49,961 bases of DNA. Origin: UMGS1071 sp045638545 (GTDB taxonomy: Bacteria; Bacillota; Clostridia; Oscillospirales; Acutalibacteraceae). The notes below the pieces were generated by a model. That model saw nothing but the letters and a program-made list of their open reading frames with translations. It was not told the DNA's origin and searched no databases. The stretch lies in NCBI GenBank assembly GCA_045638545.1, contig JAZUBL010000010.1, positions 1-49,961 of the forward strand, read 5' to 3'. The position numbers and the translations under genes are program-made. Within the stretch, counting starts at the first letter, position 1; each line of letters starts with the position of its first letter. Below, piece by piece: positions 32,512-40,708 of the stretch.

Positions 32512-33321
32512 TTATTTATCGCAGCCGCAGTTTAAGTCGCCGACTTTTGGCGGGAAGAATTCGCTGGTTGGAAACTCGATGCGGCTGAACATTTCGCAGG
32601 GGTTATCGGATGACGTGATGCATTCTTTTTCCGGAATGCAGAAATCATAGGCTGGGATCAGCATTTGAACATTGCGTAAAATCTGCACGATGGTGAACAT
32701 ACCGATGGTAGCATAGATGTTCTTCTTCATTGGTCCCCGCTCAAATTCACCGCCAAACCGCTGGCAAATGCATTCCGGAATGCCGCAGCAGGCATCGCAG
32801 GAAGGAATGTGATGGCACAGCTTTGCAGAAAGCGCGATAGGCTCTGCTACCTGTACCACAGCTTTGGGCAGTGTTTTCCGGCAGTCCGGCTTTTCATTTT
32901 TGTCACCTTCGCCGTCAGAATTAAAGATTTTCACGTTGCCCTCACTGCCGTAGAGGATTACTTTTTTGTTGAAGATAGCAATACCGTCGATGGAAATCGG
33001 GTAGTTTGTAAGGGAACAGAATACATCGACACAGACATCGAAGAAGAAGGTCATGTCAACGGAGTAGAAACCTTTGTTAAAAGGCACCGGCTCCAGATTA
33101 AGAAATACGTTGAGCACCTCTACATTTTTGATGCGCACGGAAGATGCATCATCCACAAGGCACTGGCGATCCCGGGTAAAGTATACCCGCAGGTCTTCCA
33201 GGCAGTCTTTATCGCCGCAGGAGTCGTAGACGCGCATAGCATCGATGCAGACGGCCTCTTTAAAGCAGTTAGACGCAGCAGTGGTTTCTTCTTTTGCTGG
33301 AAAATAGGAAGCTTCCGACAT
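32512..33321 (-). CDS. Conserved Cys-rich hypothetical protein
   Basis: 269 residues with about 20 cysteines in scattered groups (KEAVCIDAMRVYDSCGDKDCLEDL near the N-terminus, CDACCGIPECICQRF in the middle, NCGCDK at the end). No signal peptide or membrane helix. Composition resembles spore-coat or exosporium proteins that cross-link by disulfides, but no family is recognised. ATG with AAAGGAGG upstream. Single gene, downstream of the TetR terminator. Confidence 0.75.
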   Translation of the reverse strand: MSEASYFPAKEETTAASNCFKEAVCIDAMRVYDSCGDKDCLEDLRVYFTRDRQCLVDDASSVRIKNVEVLNVFLNLEPVPFNKGFYSVDMTFFFDVCVDVFCSLTNYPISIDGIAIFNKKVILYGSEGNVKIFNSDGEGDKNEKPDCRKTLPKAVVQVAEPIALSAKLCHHIPSCDACCGIPECICQRFGGEFERGPMKKNIYATIGMFTIVQILRNVQMLIPAYDFCIPEKECITSSDNPCEMFSRIEFPTSEFFPPKVGDLNCGCDK

Positions 33322-33414
33322 AATGATTCCTCCTTTTGGTTGGAAAATAAGCTATGCTTTATTTTATGGAAAAGAATCAAAATTGTGACTGTGAACAAGA
33401 GCGCAGACAAACAG

Positions 33415-33455
33415 AAAACCTCCCACAGGCGCAATGCCCATGGGAGGTTTTTTTA
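33415..33455. terminator. Terminator of the TetR gene
   Basis: AAAACCTCCCA (33415-33425) pairs with TGGGAGGTTTT (33441-33451), T-runs on both strands. Confidence 0.85.
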
Positions 33456-33983
33456 TTGCCGCATCAGCGGAAGAACCAGGGTGTTGATCAGTTCTGCCAT
33501 TTGCTCCGGCGGCTCCGGATGTTCTGTGTTGAGCCAGTCACGAATAACGGAATAGGTACCGGAAAACAGGAAGCTGTTAAAATAAGGTTCTTTCCAGTTG
33601 TGATATTCCTCAGGGACAGAACGATGGACTGTTACCTGGATCAGAGACAGATTCGTCAAAGAGCGCAGGAACGATTCATCCAGTGTGTTTACCAGTGCGG
33701 CGACATGTTCCCGATTTTCGTAGATATACTGCAGAATGCTTGGGAGGACTTCATGTCCTTCTTTAAAACGCAGGGCATTTTCTACGGCATCCAGAAATTC
33801 CTGCTGAATTTCTTTCAGCAGGTCGTGCTGATTGCCGTAATATTTATAGAAAGTGGTACGGTTAATCTGTGCTGTCTGGCAGAGCTCCTGAATGGTGATT
33901 TTCTCCAGCGGCTTCTCCTTCAGTAATTTGGTCAGGGCATCTTTCAGTAGTTGTTTTGTCAGGCGGATTCGTTGATTTTCCAT
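33453..33983 (-). CDS. TetR/AcrR family regulator
   Basis: 176 residues. N-terminal HTH: LTKQLLKDALTKLLKEKPLEKITIQELCQTAQINRTTFYKYYGNQHDLL (about 8-57), with the family TxYxYxxxKxxL pattern. The C-terminal part resembles the TetR_C domain with YSVIRDWLN near the end. ATG at 33983 has GGAGGG 7 nt upstream; an ATG five codons earlier overlaps the SD. It is divergent from the MMPL gene and probably represses it; inverted repeats lie between them. Confidence 0.92.
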   Translation of the reverse strand: MENQRIRLTKQLLKDALTKLLKEKPLEKITIQELCQTAQINRTTFYKYYGNQHDLLKEIQQEFLDAVENALRFKEGHEVLPSILQYIYENREHVAALVNTLDESFLRSLTNLSLIQVTVHRSVPEEYHNWKEPYFNSFLFSGTYSVIRDWLNTEHPEPPEQMAELINTLVLPLMRQ

Positions 33984-34046
33984 AGAATATCCCTCCAAAG
34001 AAGCAACAGAATTTATGAAAATGTTGACTCTAAAACAAAAATAACA

Positions 34047-34062
34047 TGTTGTGATTTCAACA
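34047..34062. promoter_or_regulatory. Candidate operator of the TetR regulator
   Basis: TGTTG-TGATTT-CAACA (34047-34062), overlapping the palindrome AACATGTT (34043-34050), in the 171-nt divergent spacer. Size and location suit a TetR site. Confidence 0.4.
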
Positions 34063-34086
34063 CGGCACTTCTAAATCAACAGTCGG

Positions 34087-34116
34087 TTGCTTTTGAGTAT
34101 GTGTGTTCATTATAAT
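34087..34116 (+). promoter_or_regulatory. MMPL gene promoter
   Basis: TTGCTT (34087-34092), 18 nt, TATAAT (34111-34116). Confidence 0.6.
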
Positions 34117-34154
34117 GAGAGAGAACTGCAATGTCAAGAAAGGAAAAGGTGATT

Positions 34155-37100
34155 ATGGGTAAAATTGCAGATTTTATAGTGCGAAGGCGAATTGTGATTG
34201 TAATCGTTGCCATCGCGTTAGCAGTGGCCTGTGCCATTGCCTTTCTCTTCGTTGAAGTCAACACCGATATGACAAAATATCTGCCGGAGTCTTCTTCCAT
34301 GAAGCAGGGTCTTGATCGGATGGAGGAAGAATTTACCGAGGCAAAAACGGAATCTACGATCCGTGTTATGTTTGAAGGTTTGACCGATGACGAAAAATCG
34401 GAGATGAAAACACAGCTTTCCGAAATTGAAAATGTTACTTCCGTAGATTATGAAGCGGATAGCGACAGATATAATCAGGGGGATTACACCAAGTATGTGA
34501 TCCACACAGATTATGATTATGATTCTGAGGAAGAAGCTGCCATCGAGGCTGCTTTGGCAGAGGATTTTTCTCAGAACAATATGCAGTTGATGACAGACGG
34601 CGATAATACGCCGGAAATGCCAATGTGGGTTATTGCTCTGGCCATGTGTCTTCTCATGGCGATTCTTTTCACCATGTGTAATTCCTGGCTGGAACCGATT
34701 CTGTTTATGACGACGATTGGTATGGCAATTGTCATGAACCTTGGAACAAATATTTTCATGGGCAGTATTTCAGAGAATACCTTCTCCATTGCAGCGATTC
34801 TGCAGCTTGTTCTGTCCATGGACTATTCCATCATTCTGATGAACCGCTATCAGCAGGAGCTGAAGCTGAATCCTGATCCAAAGCAGGCCATGAAGGCTGC
34901 GCTGACCAACGCGTTTTCATCTGTATCCAGCAGCTCGCTGACAACAGTAGTTGGCCTGCTGATGCTGTGCTTTATGAGCTTCCGCATCGGTATGGACATG
35001 GGTATTGTTCTGGCAAAGGGCGTTTTCATCAGTGTCATCTGTGTTCTGACAGTTCTGCCGTGCCTGACCATGTTCTTTACAAAGGCGCTGCAGAAAACTG
35101 CCAAGCCGGTACCAAAATTACCGACAGGCTGGCTGGCGCTCTTCTCCAATAAGTTCCGCTTTGTTATGCCGCTGCTGCTGGTAGGCCTGTTCATCGGCGC
35201 TTATTTCATGCAGCTGAATACCCAGATTGCATATTCCATCAGCTCACCGGACCCGATTGCAGCAGTATTCCCGAAAGAGCAGTCGATTGTGATGCTTTAC
35301 GAAAATCAGGACGATGAGAAGATCACAGAATATGCAGAGAAACTGGATGACAGAGACGATATCGTCAGTGCAATGAATTACAGCAACTCTCTGGGCAAAC
35401 AGTATTCTGCTGAAGATCTTGCAGACATGATGGGAGAGATGACCGGCGAAAATTCTGACATGGAACTGAGCCCGGACCTGCTGAAGATTCTCTATTATGA
35501 TTATTATACGCAGGGACAGGTCAATGATATGACAGTGGGTACATTCCTCAGCTTCCTGACCAATGATGTGCTGAAGAATGAAACCTTCACCAAAGAGATG
35601 GATCCGGAAATGCTGGAAAATGCAGACATGATGAAAAAGTTTGCAGACCCGGCCAACCTGACAAAGCCAATGTCTGCTGCAGAACTGGCAAAGTTCTTTG
35701 ATCTGAAGGAAGAAGATGTTCGCTCTCTGTTCCTGTATTATTACATTGAAAACGGCGGCGCCGATACCGGCACCATGACCGTGCCTGTTTTTGTGGATTT
35801 CCTGCTGAATGATCTGGCATCTCACGAAACTTACGGCAGCATGTTTGATGCAGCTACATTGGATCAGATGCAGATGTTATCCACCTTTACAGATGCGGCA
35901 GCAATGACCACACCGCAGAGTCCGGCACAGATCGCATCTCTGCTTGGTATGGACGAGGCAACTGTAAACATGCTGTTTATGTACTATCAGGCAAACAACA
36001 GCGGCTACACACCACCGGCGATGTCACTGCCGGCACTGGTTTCCTTCCTGCAGAATGATATTGCGTCCAATCCAATGTTTGCAGAGAATTTCAATGCGGA
36101 CACCATGGCGCAGATCAGTATGCTGGCACAGTATACCAACAAAGAAGCCATCCAGGCACAGCGCAGCGCCGCTGAGCTGGCTGCCATGTTCGGTATGGAA
36201 GAATCCATGGTTCAGCAACTCTTTATGCTGGATACCAGCCATCTGGCAGGCAAAACCATGTCTATGGTGGAATTCCTGAACTTCCTGACAGACAACGTGA
36301 TGGTGCATCCATCTTATGCCGGATACTTTGATGAAGCTGCAAAAGCACAGCTTACTGCAACTGCGCAGCTGATGCAATTGGCAGCATCCGGTCAGCAGCT
36401 TCCGGCGGCAAACCTTGGTCAGATCCTTTCCATGGACGAGATGCAGGTACAGCAGCTCTTCGGCCTCTACGGCATGATGAACGGCACAGAAGTGCAGACG
36501 ATGTCTCTGGCAGAGTTAACAGGCTTCCTGGTACAGACCGTTCTGCCGGATGAAACTTACGGTGCGATGTTTGATGAAGCTGCAAAAGCACAGCTGACAA
36601 CCATGCATCAGATGGTTATGGCTGCAGCTGCCGGTGCACAGCTTACAGCAGATGAACTGGCAGGGGCTCTTGGCATGGATCAAACCATGGTCGTAATCGT
36701 ATTCGGTATGTATTACCCGAATCCAAAGACCACCATGTCTGCTGTGGAATTTGTAAACTTCCTGATGGATCACGTTGTGACAAATCCGTCTTATGCCGGT
36801 CAGTTCAACAGTGAAACAGCAGGCCAGCTGGGCTTCCTGCAGCAGATTATGAACGACACTGTTTCCGGCAGACAGTATGGATACAATGATGCTGCTGCAC
36901 TCTTTGGTATGGACAGCGCTTCCATGAAGATGCTGTATACTTACAAAGCATCTGCTTCTGCCAACTGGAAGCTGACACCGCAGACAGTATTCAACTATCT
37001 TGTGGAAAACCAGTCCCTCTTTGGCAGCGCCATGAGCAGCGAAAATCTGGCACAGATCAAAATGCTGCAGAAGATTATCAACAGTGCAGTCAATGGCACA

Positions 37101-38291
37101 GCATATACATCTTCTCAGCTGGCATCCCTGTTCTCCATGGATGCAAAGCAGATGGAGCAGCTGTATCTGGTATACTGCAGTGAAACCGGTAAAACAGGAG
37201 GCTGGCAGCTTTCCGTACAGCGCTTTGTAGATTTCCTGGTCAGCGATGTACTGAGCAATGAACAGTTTGCAGGTCAGTTTGATGCAGAATCTGCCGACAG
37301 CCTGAAGACTGCGAAAACATTGGTTGATGCAGTAGTCAGCGAAAAGAAGTACGCACCATCACAGCTTACAGATCTGATGGGTGACTTCTCTGAAGATATG
37401 GACGAGAATACCATTTCTCTGCTGTATCTCTATCACGACAGTGTAAAGCACAGTGATCCGAAGTGGACCATGTCCATTGTAGATCTGGTAGATCATCTGG
37501 GCAATTCCATGCTGAAAGATCCGCGCTTCGATTCCTTCCTGGATGATGAGATGCGGGATTCTATCACTGAAATGCAGACAGAGATTACAGACGGTGTATC
37601 ACAGCTGAAAGCAAAGACAATGTCCCGCCTGATCCTGACCTCCACTCTGCCGGGTGAAGGAGAAGAGATCACAGCGTTTTATGATGAACTGACCACCTGG
37701 TGTGATGAAAATCTGGAAGGCGAATATTATCTCATTGGTGAATCCGCAATGAGCTATGAAATGGGCAAAACATTCAATGGCGAATTGCTGCTGATTACAA
37801 TTTTAACAGCGGCGGCAATTTATCTTGTAGTAGCCATTGCGTTCCGCTCTTTTGTAATTCCGGCAATCCTGGTGGTTCTGGTCCAGTGCGGTGTGTATAT
37901 CACCGTTTCTGTCATTGGTCTGCAGGGCTTCAGCATTTACTATCTGGCGATGATCATCGTGCAGTGTATCCTGATGGGTTCCACAATCGACTACGGTATT
38001 GAATTCAGTTCTCATTATAGAGAATTGCGGAATACTATGGGGCGAAAAGAGGCATTGAAAGAAGCATATCGCGGTTCAATCAATACAATTCTGACTTCTG
38101 CCTGCATTATGATTTTCACAACTGGTGTTCTTAGTTTCCTCTTTGGCGACCCGTCCGTAGAGCAGATTTGTCGTACGATCTCCATCGGTGCACTTAGTGC
38201 AACAATTCTGATCCTGTTTGTGCTGCCTGGTCTGCTGGCCGCGTTCGACAGACTGATCGTAAAGAAAAAAAAGAAAGAGAAATCAAAATAA
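34155..38291 (+). CDS. Giant MMPL/RND transporter with nine tandem extracytoplasmic repeats
   Basis: 1378 residues; ordinary MMPL proteins are about 700-1000. Helix 1 at about 10-32, a loop, helices 2-6 at about 160-310 (with LVLSMDYSIILMNRYQQE, the conserved Asp of the proton relay), helix 7 near 345, then a huge outside region and a C-terminal helix block at about 1205-1375 (ILMGSTIDYGIEFSSHYRE repeats the Asp motif). The outside region holds repeats beginning at residues 459, 541, 623, 702, 783, 861, 940, 1019 and 1106 (MS..F..FL......p.yag.f, then EL...fgMd...v..LF..Y). ATG 34155 has AAGGTGA upstream. Substrate unknown; control by the TetR gene is likely. Confidence 0.9.
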   Translation: MGKIADFIVRRRIVIVIVAIALAVACAIAFLFVEVNTDMTKYLPESSSMKQGLDRMEEEFTEAKTESTIRVMFEGLTDDEKSEMKTQLSEIENVTSVDYEADSDRYNQGDYTKYVIHTDYDYDSEEEAAIEAALAEDFSQNNMQLMTDGDNTPEMPMWVIALAMCLLMAILFTMCNSWLEPILFMTTIGMAIVMNLGTNIFMGSISENTFSIAAILQLVLSMDYSIILMNRYQQELKLNPDPKQAMKAALTNAFSSVSSSSLTTVVGLLMLCFMSFRIGMDMGIVLAKGVFISVICVLTVLPCLTMFFTKALQKTAKPVPKLPTGWLALFSNKFRFVMPLLLVGLFIGAYFMQLNTQIAYSISSPDPIAAVFPKEQSIVMLYENQDDEKITEYAEKLDDRDDIVSAMNYSNSLGKQYSAEDLADMMGEMTGENSDMELSPDLLKILYYDYYTQGQVNDMTVGTFLSFLTNDVLKNETFTKEMDPEMLENADMMKKFADPANLTKPMSAAELAKFFDLKEEDVRSLFLYYYIENGGADTGTMTVPVFVDFLLNDLASHETYGSMFDAATLDQMQMLSTFTDAAAMTTPQSPAQIASLLGMDEATVNMLFMYYQANNSGYTPPAMSLPALVSFLQNDIASNPMFAENFNADTMAQISMLAQYTNKEAIQAQRSAAELAAMFGMEESMVQQLFMLDTSHLAGKTMSMVEFLNFLTDNVMVHPSYAGYFDEAAKAQLTATAQLMQLAASGQQLPAANLGQILSMDEMQVQQLFGLYGMMNGTEVQTMSLAELTGFLVQTVLPDETYGAMFDEAAKAQLTTMHQMVMAAAAGAQLTADELAGALGMDQTMVVIVFGMYYPNPKTTMSAVEFVNFLMDHVVTNPSYAGQFNSETAGQLGFLQQIMNDTVSGRQYGYNDAAALFGMDSASMKMLYTYKASASANWKLTPQTVFNYLVENQSLFGSAMSSENLAQIKMLQKIINSAVNGTAYTSSQLASLFSMDAKQMEQLYLVYCSETGKTGGWQLSVQRFVDFLVSDVLSNEQFAGQFDAESADSLKTAKTLVDAVVSEKKYAPSQLTDLMGDFSEDMDENTISLLYLYHDSVKHSDPKWTMSIVDLVDHLGNSMLKDPRFDSFLDDEMRDSITEMQTEITDGVSQLKAKTMSRLILTSTLPGEGEEITAFYDELTTWCDENLEGEYYLIGESAMSYEMGKTFNGELLLITILTAAAIYLVVAIAFRSFVIPAILVVLVQCGVYITVSVIGLQGFSIYYLAMIIVQCILMGSTIDYGIEFSSHYRELRNTMGRKEALKEAYRGSINTILTSACIMIFTTGVLSFLFGDPSVEQICRTISIGALSATILILFVLPGLLAAFDRLIVKKKKKEKSK

Positions 38292-38340
38292 ACGGAGCAA
38301 AACAGTCGGCAGTAACTGCAAACTGAACTCCTTTTCAATG

Positions 38341-38377
38341 ACTCCCTGTCAGAGATCTCTGACAGGGAGTTGTTTTT
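38341..38377 (+). terminator. MMPL gene terminator
   Basis: A perfect 30-bp palindrome, ACTCCCTGTCAGAGA and its complement (38341-38370), then TGTTTTTG. Confidence 0.85.
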
Positions 38378-38572
38378 GAAATAAAATAACTTGCGTTTGG
38401 AGATAGTTATATGGGATTGCTGTGAGAAAAGCATTGTATAATTTCTGATAGAATCAGATCATTTAGTCCGTGATAAAACAAAGTATGTGAAAAATGTATT
38501 TGTTCAGTATCGCTCTCTCGACAGTGCTCGCCTTGACTTTTCGATATCACAATGCTACAATAGCAACCATAT

Positions 38573-38648
38573 CGGGGTATGGCGCAGTTGGTAGCGCGCT
38601 TGACTGGGGGTCAAGAGGTCGCGTGTTCAAATCACGTTACTCCGACCA
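38573..38648 (+). tRNA. tRNA-Pro (GGG)
   Basis: 76 nt with encoded CCA. Acceptor CGGGGTA / TACTCCG (one G-T), D-arm GGCGC...GCGC, anticodon stem CTTGA / TCAAG with loop CTGGGGG (anticodon GGG), T-arm CGTGT-TCAAATC-ACG, discriminator A. Its 3' end is the likely integration site of the adjacent element. Confidence 0.95.
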
Positions 38649-38684
38649 AAAAAATGGCTTTTTTGTCATTCTTATTATTTTAGT

Positions 38685-38732
38685 GAAAACACCGGAAAAT
38701 GGCGTATTTCTGCCGTTATCCGGTGTTTTTGT
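38685..38732 (+). terminator. Terminator after tRNA-Pro
   Basis: GAAAACACCGGA (38685-38696) with TCCGGTGTTTTT (38719-38730), inner GGC/GCC. Confidence 0.75.
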
Positions 38733-38796
38733 GTGGTTAAAAAATTCTCAATAAGAGCGTGTTAAGACCCCTTAAAACGGCATAAAATACGATGCA

Positions 38797-39022
38797 TAGC
38801 CCTACCGTAGCCCTCAAAGGTGTTCAAAATAAATTTTAACCGTTAGAATTTATTTCAGAAAAACGCGATTTTTCTTGTTTGAAATGACAGAATGCTCCTG
38901 CCGACATTGTGCAAAATCGACGATTTCAGAGCCTGCTTTCAGGATGTCCGGCATTGGGTGAAATCATGCTCTGCGAGAGCGGAAAAGCAAAAGTTTTTTG
39001 CGTAGCCCTATTTGTAGCCCTA
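38797..39022. repeat. Paired GTAGCCCTA direct repeats, probable integrase arm sites
   Basis: Pair 1: TAGCCCT at 38797-38803 and 38808-38814. Pair 2: GTAGCCCTA at 39002-39010 and 39014-39022, 12 bp apart. Both pairs lie between the tRNA 3' end and the integrase gene, the usual place for arm-type sites of tyrosine recombinases. The rest of 38733-39060 holds no gene. Confidence 0.6.
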
Positions 39023-39067
39023 TTTTCAAAGCCAGGGTTTGTTAGACACATTACAGGCAAAAAAATA

Positions 39068-39110
39068 ATGCTATCCGGCGATTTTTACAGTCGCGTGGAT
39101 AGCATTTTTC
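39068..39110 (-). terminator. Integrase gene terminator
   Basis: ATGCTATCC (39068-39076) pairs with GGATAGCAT (39097-39105); inner GCGA/TCGC extends it, and A/T runs flank it. Confidence 0.75.
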
Positions 39111-39112
39111 TA

Positions 39113-40270
39113 TTACAACAGTAATCCCTGCTGTTTCATATAGTCTGCGAACTTAGCCAGTCCTTCAGCCTGGAACTGGTCAAAGGCGTTGCAGTATGTA
39201 TTCAGGGTGATACTGATGTCCGTATGACCAAGCAGAGTCTGCAGAACTTTTGGCGGCATACTTGCTTCAACACAGCGTGTAGCATAGGTGTGACGAAGAC
39301 TGTGGGCAGTCAGTTTGCCGTCAATCATCGGATCCTGAATGTCATACTTTTCCAGAACACGCTGGAACTGGCAGTTGACCACGTTGGCAGACAGAGGCTG
39401 ATTCTTCTTGTTAACGAACAGCAATCCGGATTTCTGATCGCCAATAAATTCTTTAAGCAGCGCTTCTACCTGCGGAGACATAGGGAGGGTGCGCTGGCCT
39501 GCCTTCGTCTTCGTAGATCCTCCAAGGATCGCTTCGCCTTTTTCACCGCGATGAATCGTGCTGCGAACATAGATGCAGTGCTTTCGGAAATCAATATGCT
39601 TTACCTCCAGGGCATGAACTTCACCCATGCGCATGCCGGTGTAAAGGGAGAGGAGCATCTGCATTCGGTGGTTGATCTTCTCAGTTTGCAGAACAGAAAC
39701 AAACTTCTGCTGTTCTTCTACTGTCATGGCTCTGATTTCTACCTGCCGCTTTTTACTGCGTGGTCTGCGCATATCTTCCAGAGGATTTTCAGTAATAAAT
39801 CCTCGTTTCGTTGCTTCCTTGAAGATACGGTTCAGCAGAATGTATTCCTTGTTCAGGGTAGACTGCGCATAGTGCTGCTCTGAGACAAAGAAGCGCTGTA
39901 AGATTTGTGGCGTGATTTCCTGCAGAGGAAGGTCGTAAATTTTAGAGAGCCGCTTGAGAGTTTCCATGCTGCGATAGTAAGCGCTTTCTCCGATCTCATT
40001 AAACTCAAACCGCTCTCGTTCGATCTGAGCGCCTAAGTCGTGAAGGGTAATGCTGCTCTTATCTATGAGAATACCGGTCTTGCAGTCAAACTTCATCTTT
40101 TCCAGAAGCTGTACAGCTTCTGTTTTTGTCTGCGCATAAGCTCGTTTACGCTTGATGGAACCGTTTTCGTTGACACCGACAGCGAGCTGTGCAATCCAAC
40201 GGATCACATTGCCTTCGGAATCACGCTGTGCATATACGCTGCCTTCGCCATTAATACGTCGCTTTGCCAT
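39113..40270 (-). CDS. int: Tyrosine-family site-specific integrase
   Basis: 385 residues. N-terminal arm-binding domain (RRINGEGSVYAQRDSEGNVIRW), SAM-like core-binding domain at about 60-160, catalytic domain at about 165-375. Catalytic residues: Arg in LYTGMRMGEVHAL, His-x-x-Arg in LTAHSLRHTYATR, His in LGHTDISITLNTY with the nucleophile Tyr at the end of that motif. Start ATG 40270 after GGAGATG. It sits about 460 bp from tRNA-Pro and points toward it, so it presumably integrates the element into that tRNA gene. Confidence 0.95.
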   Translation of the reverse strand: MAKRRINGEGSVYAQRDSEGNVIRWIAQLAVGVNENGSIKRKRAYAQTKTEAVQLLEKMKFDCKTGILIDKSSITLHDLGAQIERERFEFNEIGESAYYRSMETLKRLSKIYDLPLQEITPQILQRFFVSEQHYAQSTLNKEYILLNRIFKEATKRGFITENPLEDMRRPRSKKRQVEIRAMTVEEQQKFVSVLQTEKINHRMQMLLSLYTGMRMGEVHALEVKHIDFRKHCIYVRSTIHRGEKGEAILGGSTKTKAGQRTLPMSPQVEALLKEFIGDQKSGLLFVNKKNQPLSANVVNCQFQRVLEKYDIQDPMIDGKLTAHSLRHTYATRCVEASMPPKVLQTLLGHTDISITLNTYCNAFDQFQAEGLAKFADYMKQQGLLL

Positions 40271-40341
40271 TAAAATCATCTCCTTATTTTAAATATTTCC
40301 AGAATAAAAGCCGAGGGAGACCTCGGCTTCTGTAGTTTTGT

Positions 40342-40563
40342 TTAACAATGCCTGCACATCATCCATTCAAAGAAGGCTTGCTGGCAGATTTTATAGTTCT
40401 TGCCAATCTTCAGGGCTGGACAGCTGGGACTGCGAAGCACCTGTCTTGCGGTGGCGAGACTGCATCCTAAGATAGCAGCCACATCTTTGGTTGTGAGAAT
40501 AACTGGGATCTGAACAGCTTCTGTATGAGTTGTAATGACTGGATTTGTTTTATTAATTTGCAT
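40342..40563 (-). CDS. Excisionase-like HTH protein
   Basis: 73 residues. MerR/Xis-type helix-turn-helix: LTTKDVAAILGCSLATARQVLRSPSCPALKIGKNYKICQQAFFEWM. Size and position directly upstream of int (same strand, 71 nt) suggest recombination directionality factor. ATG with GGAGGTAATCT upstream. A general DNA-binding role is possible. Confidence 0.85.
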   Translation of the reverse strand: MQINKTNPVITTHTEAVQIPVILTTKDVAAILGCSLATARQVLRSPSCPALKIGKNYKICQQAFFEWMMCRHC

Positions 40564-40708
40564 ATGAGATTACCTCCTATCTATTAACACGAACTCTGTA
40601 GAATTTCTGTGGTTTTTAGTACACATACATACCCGCCCACGCTTACCCTCACTGCAAAATATTGCAATTACATTATGTATGTGGTATACTAAATTTATAT
40701 TAAATTGT

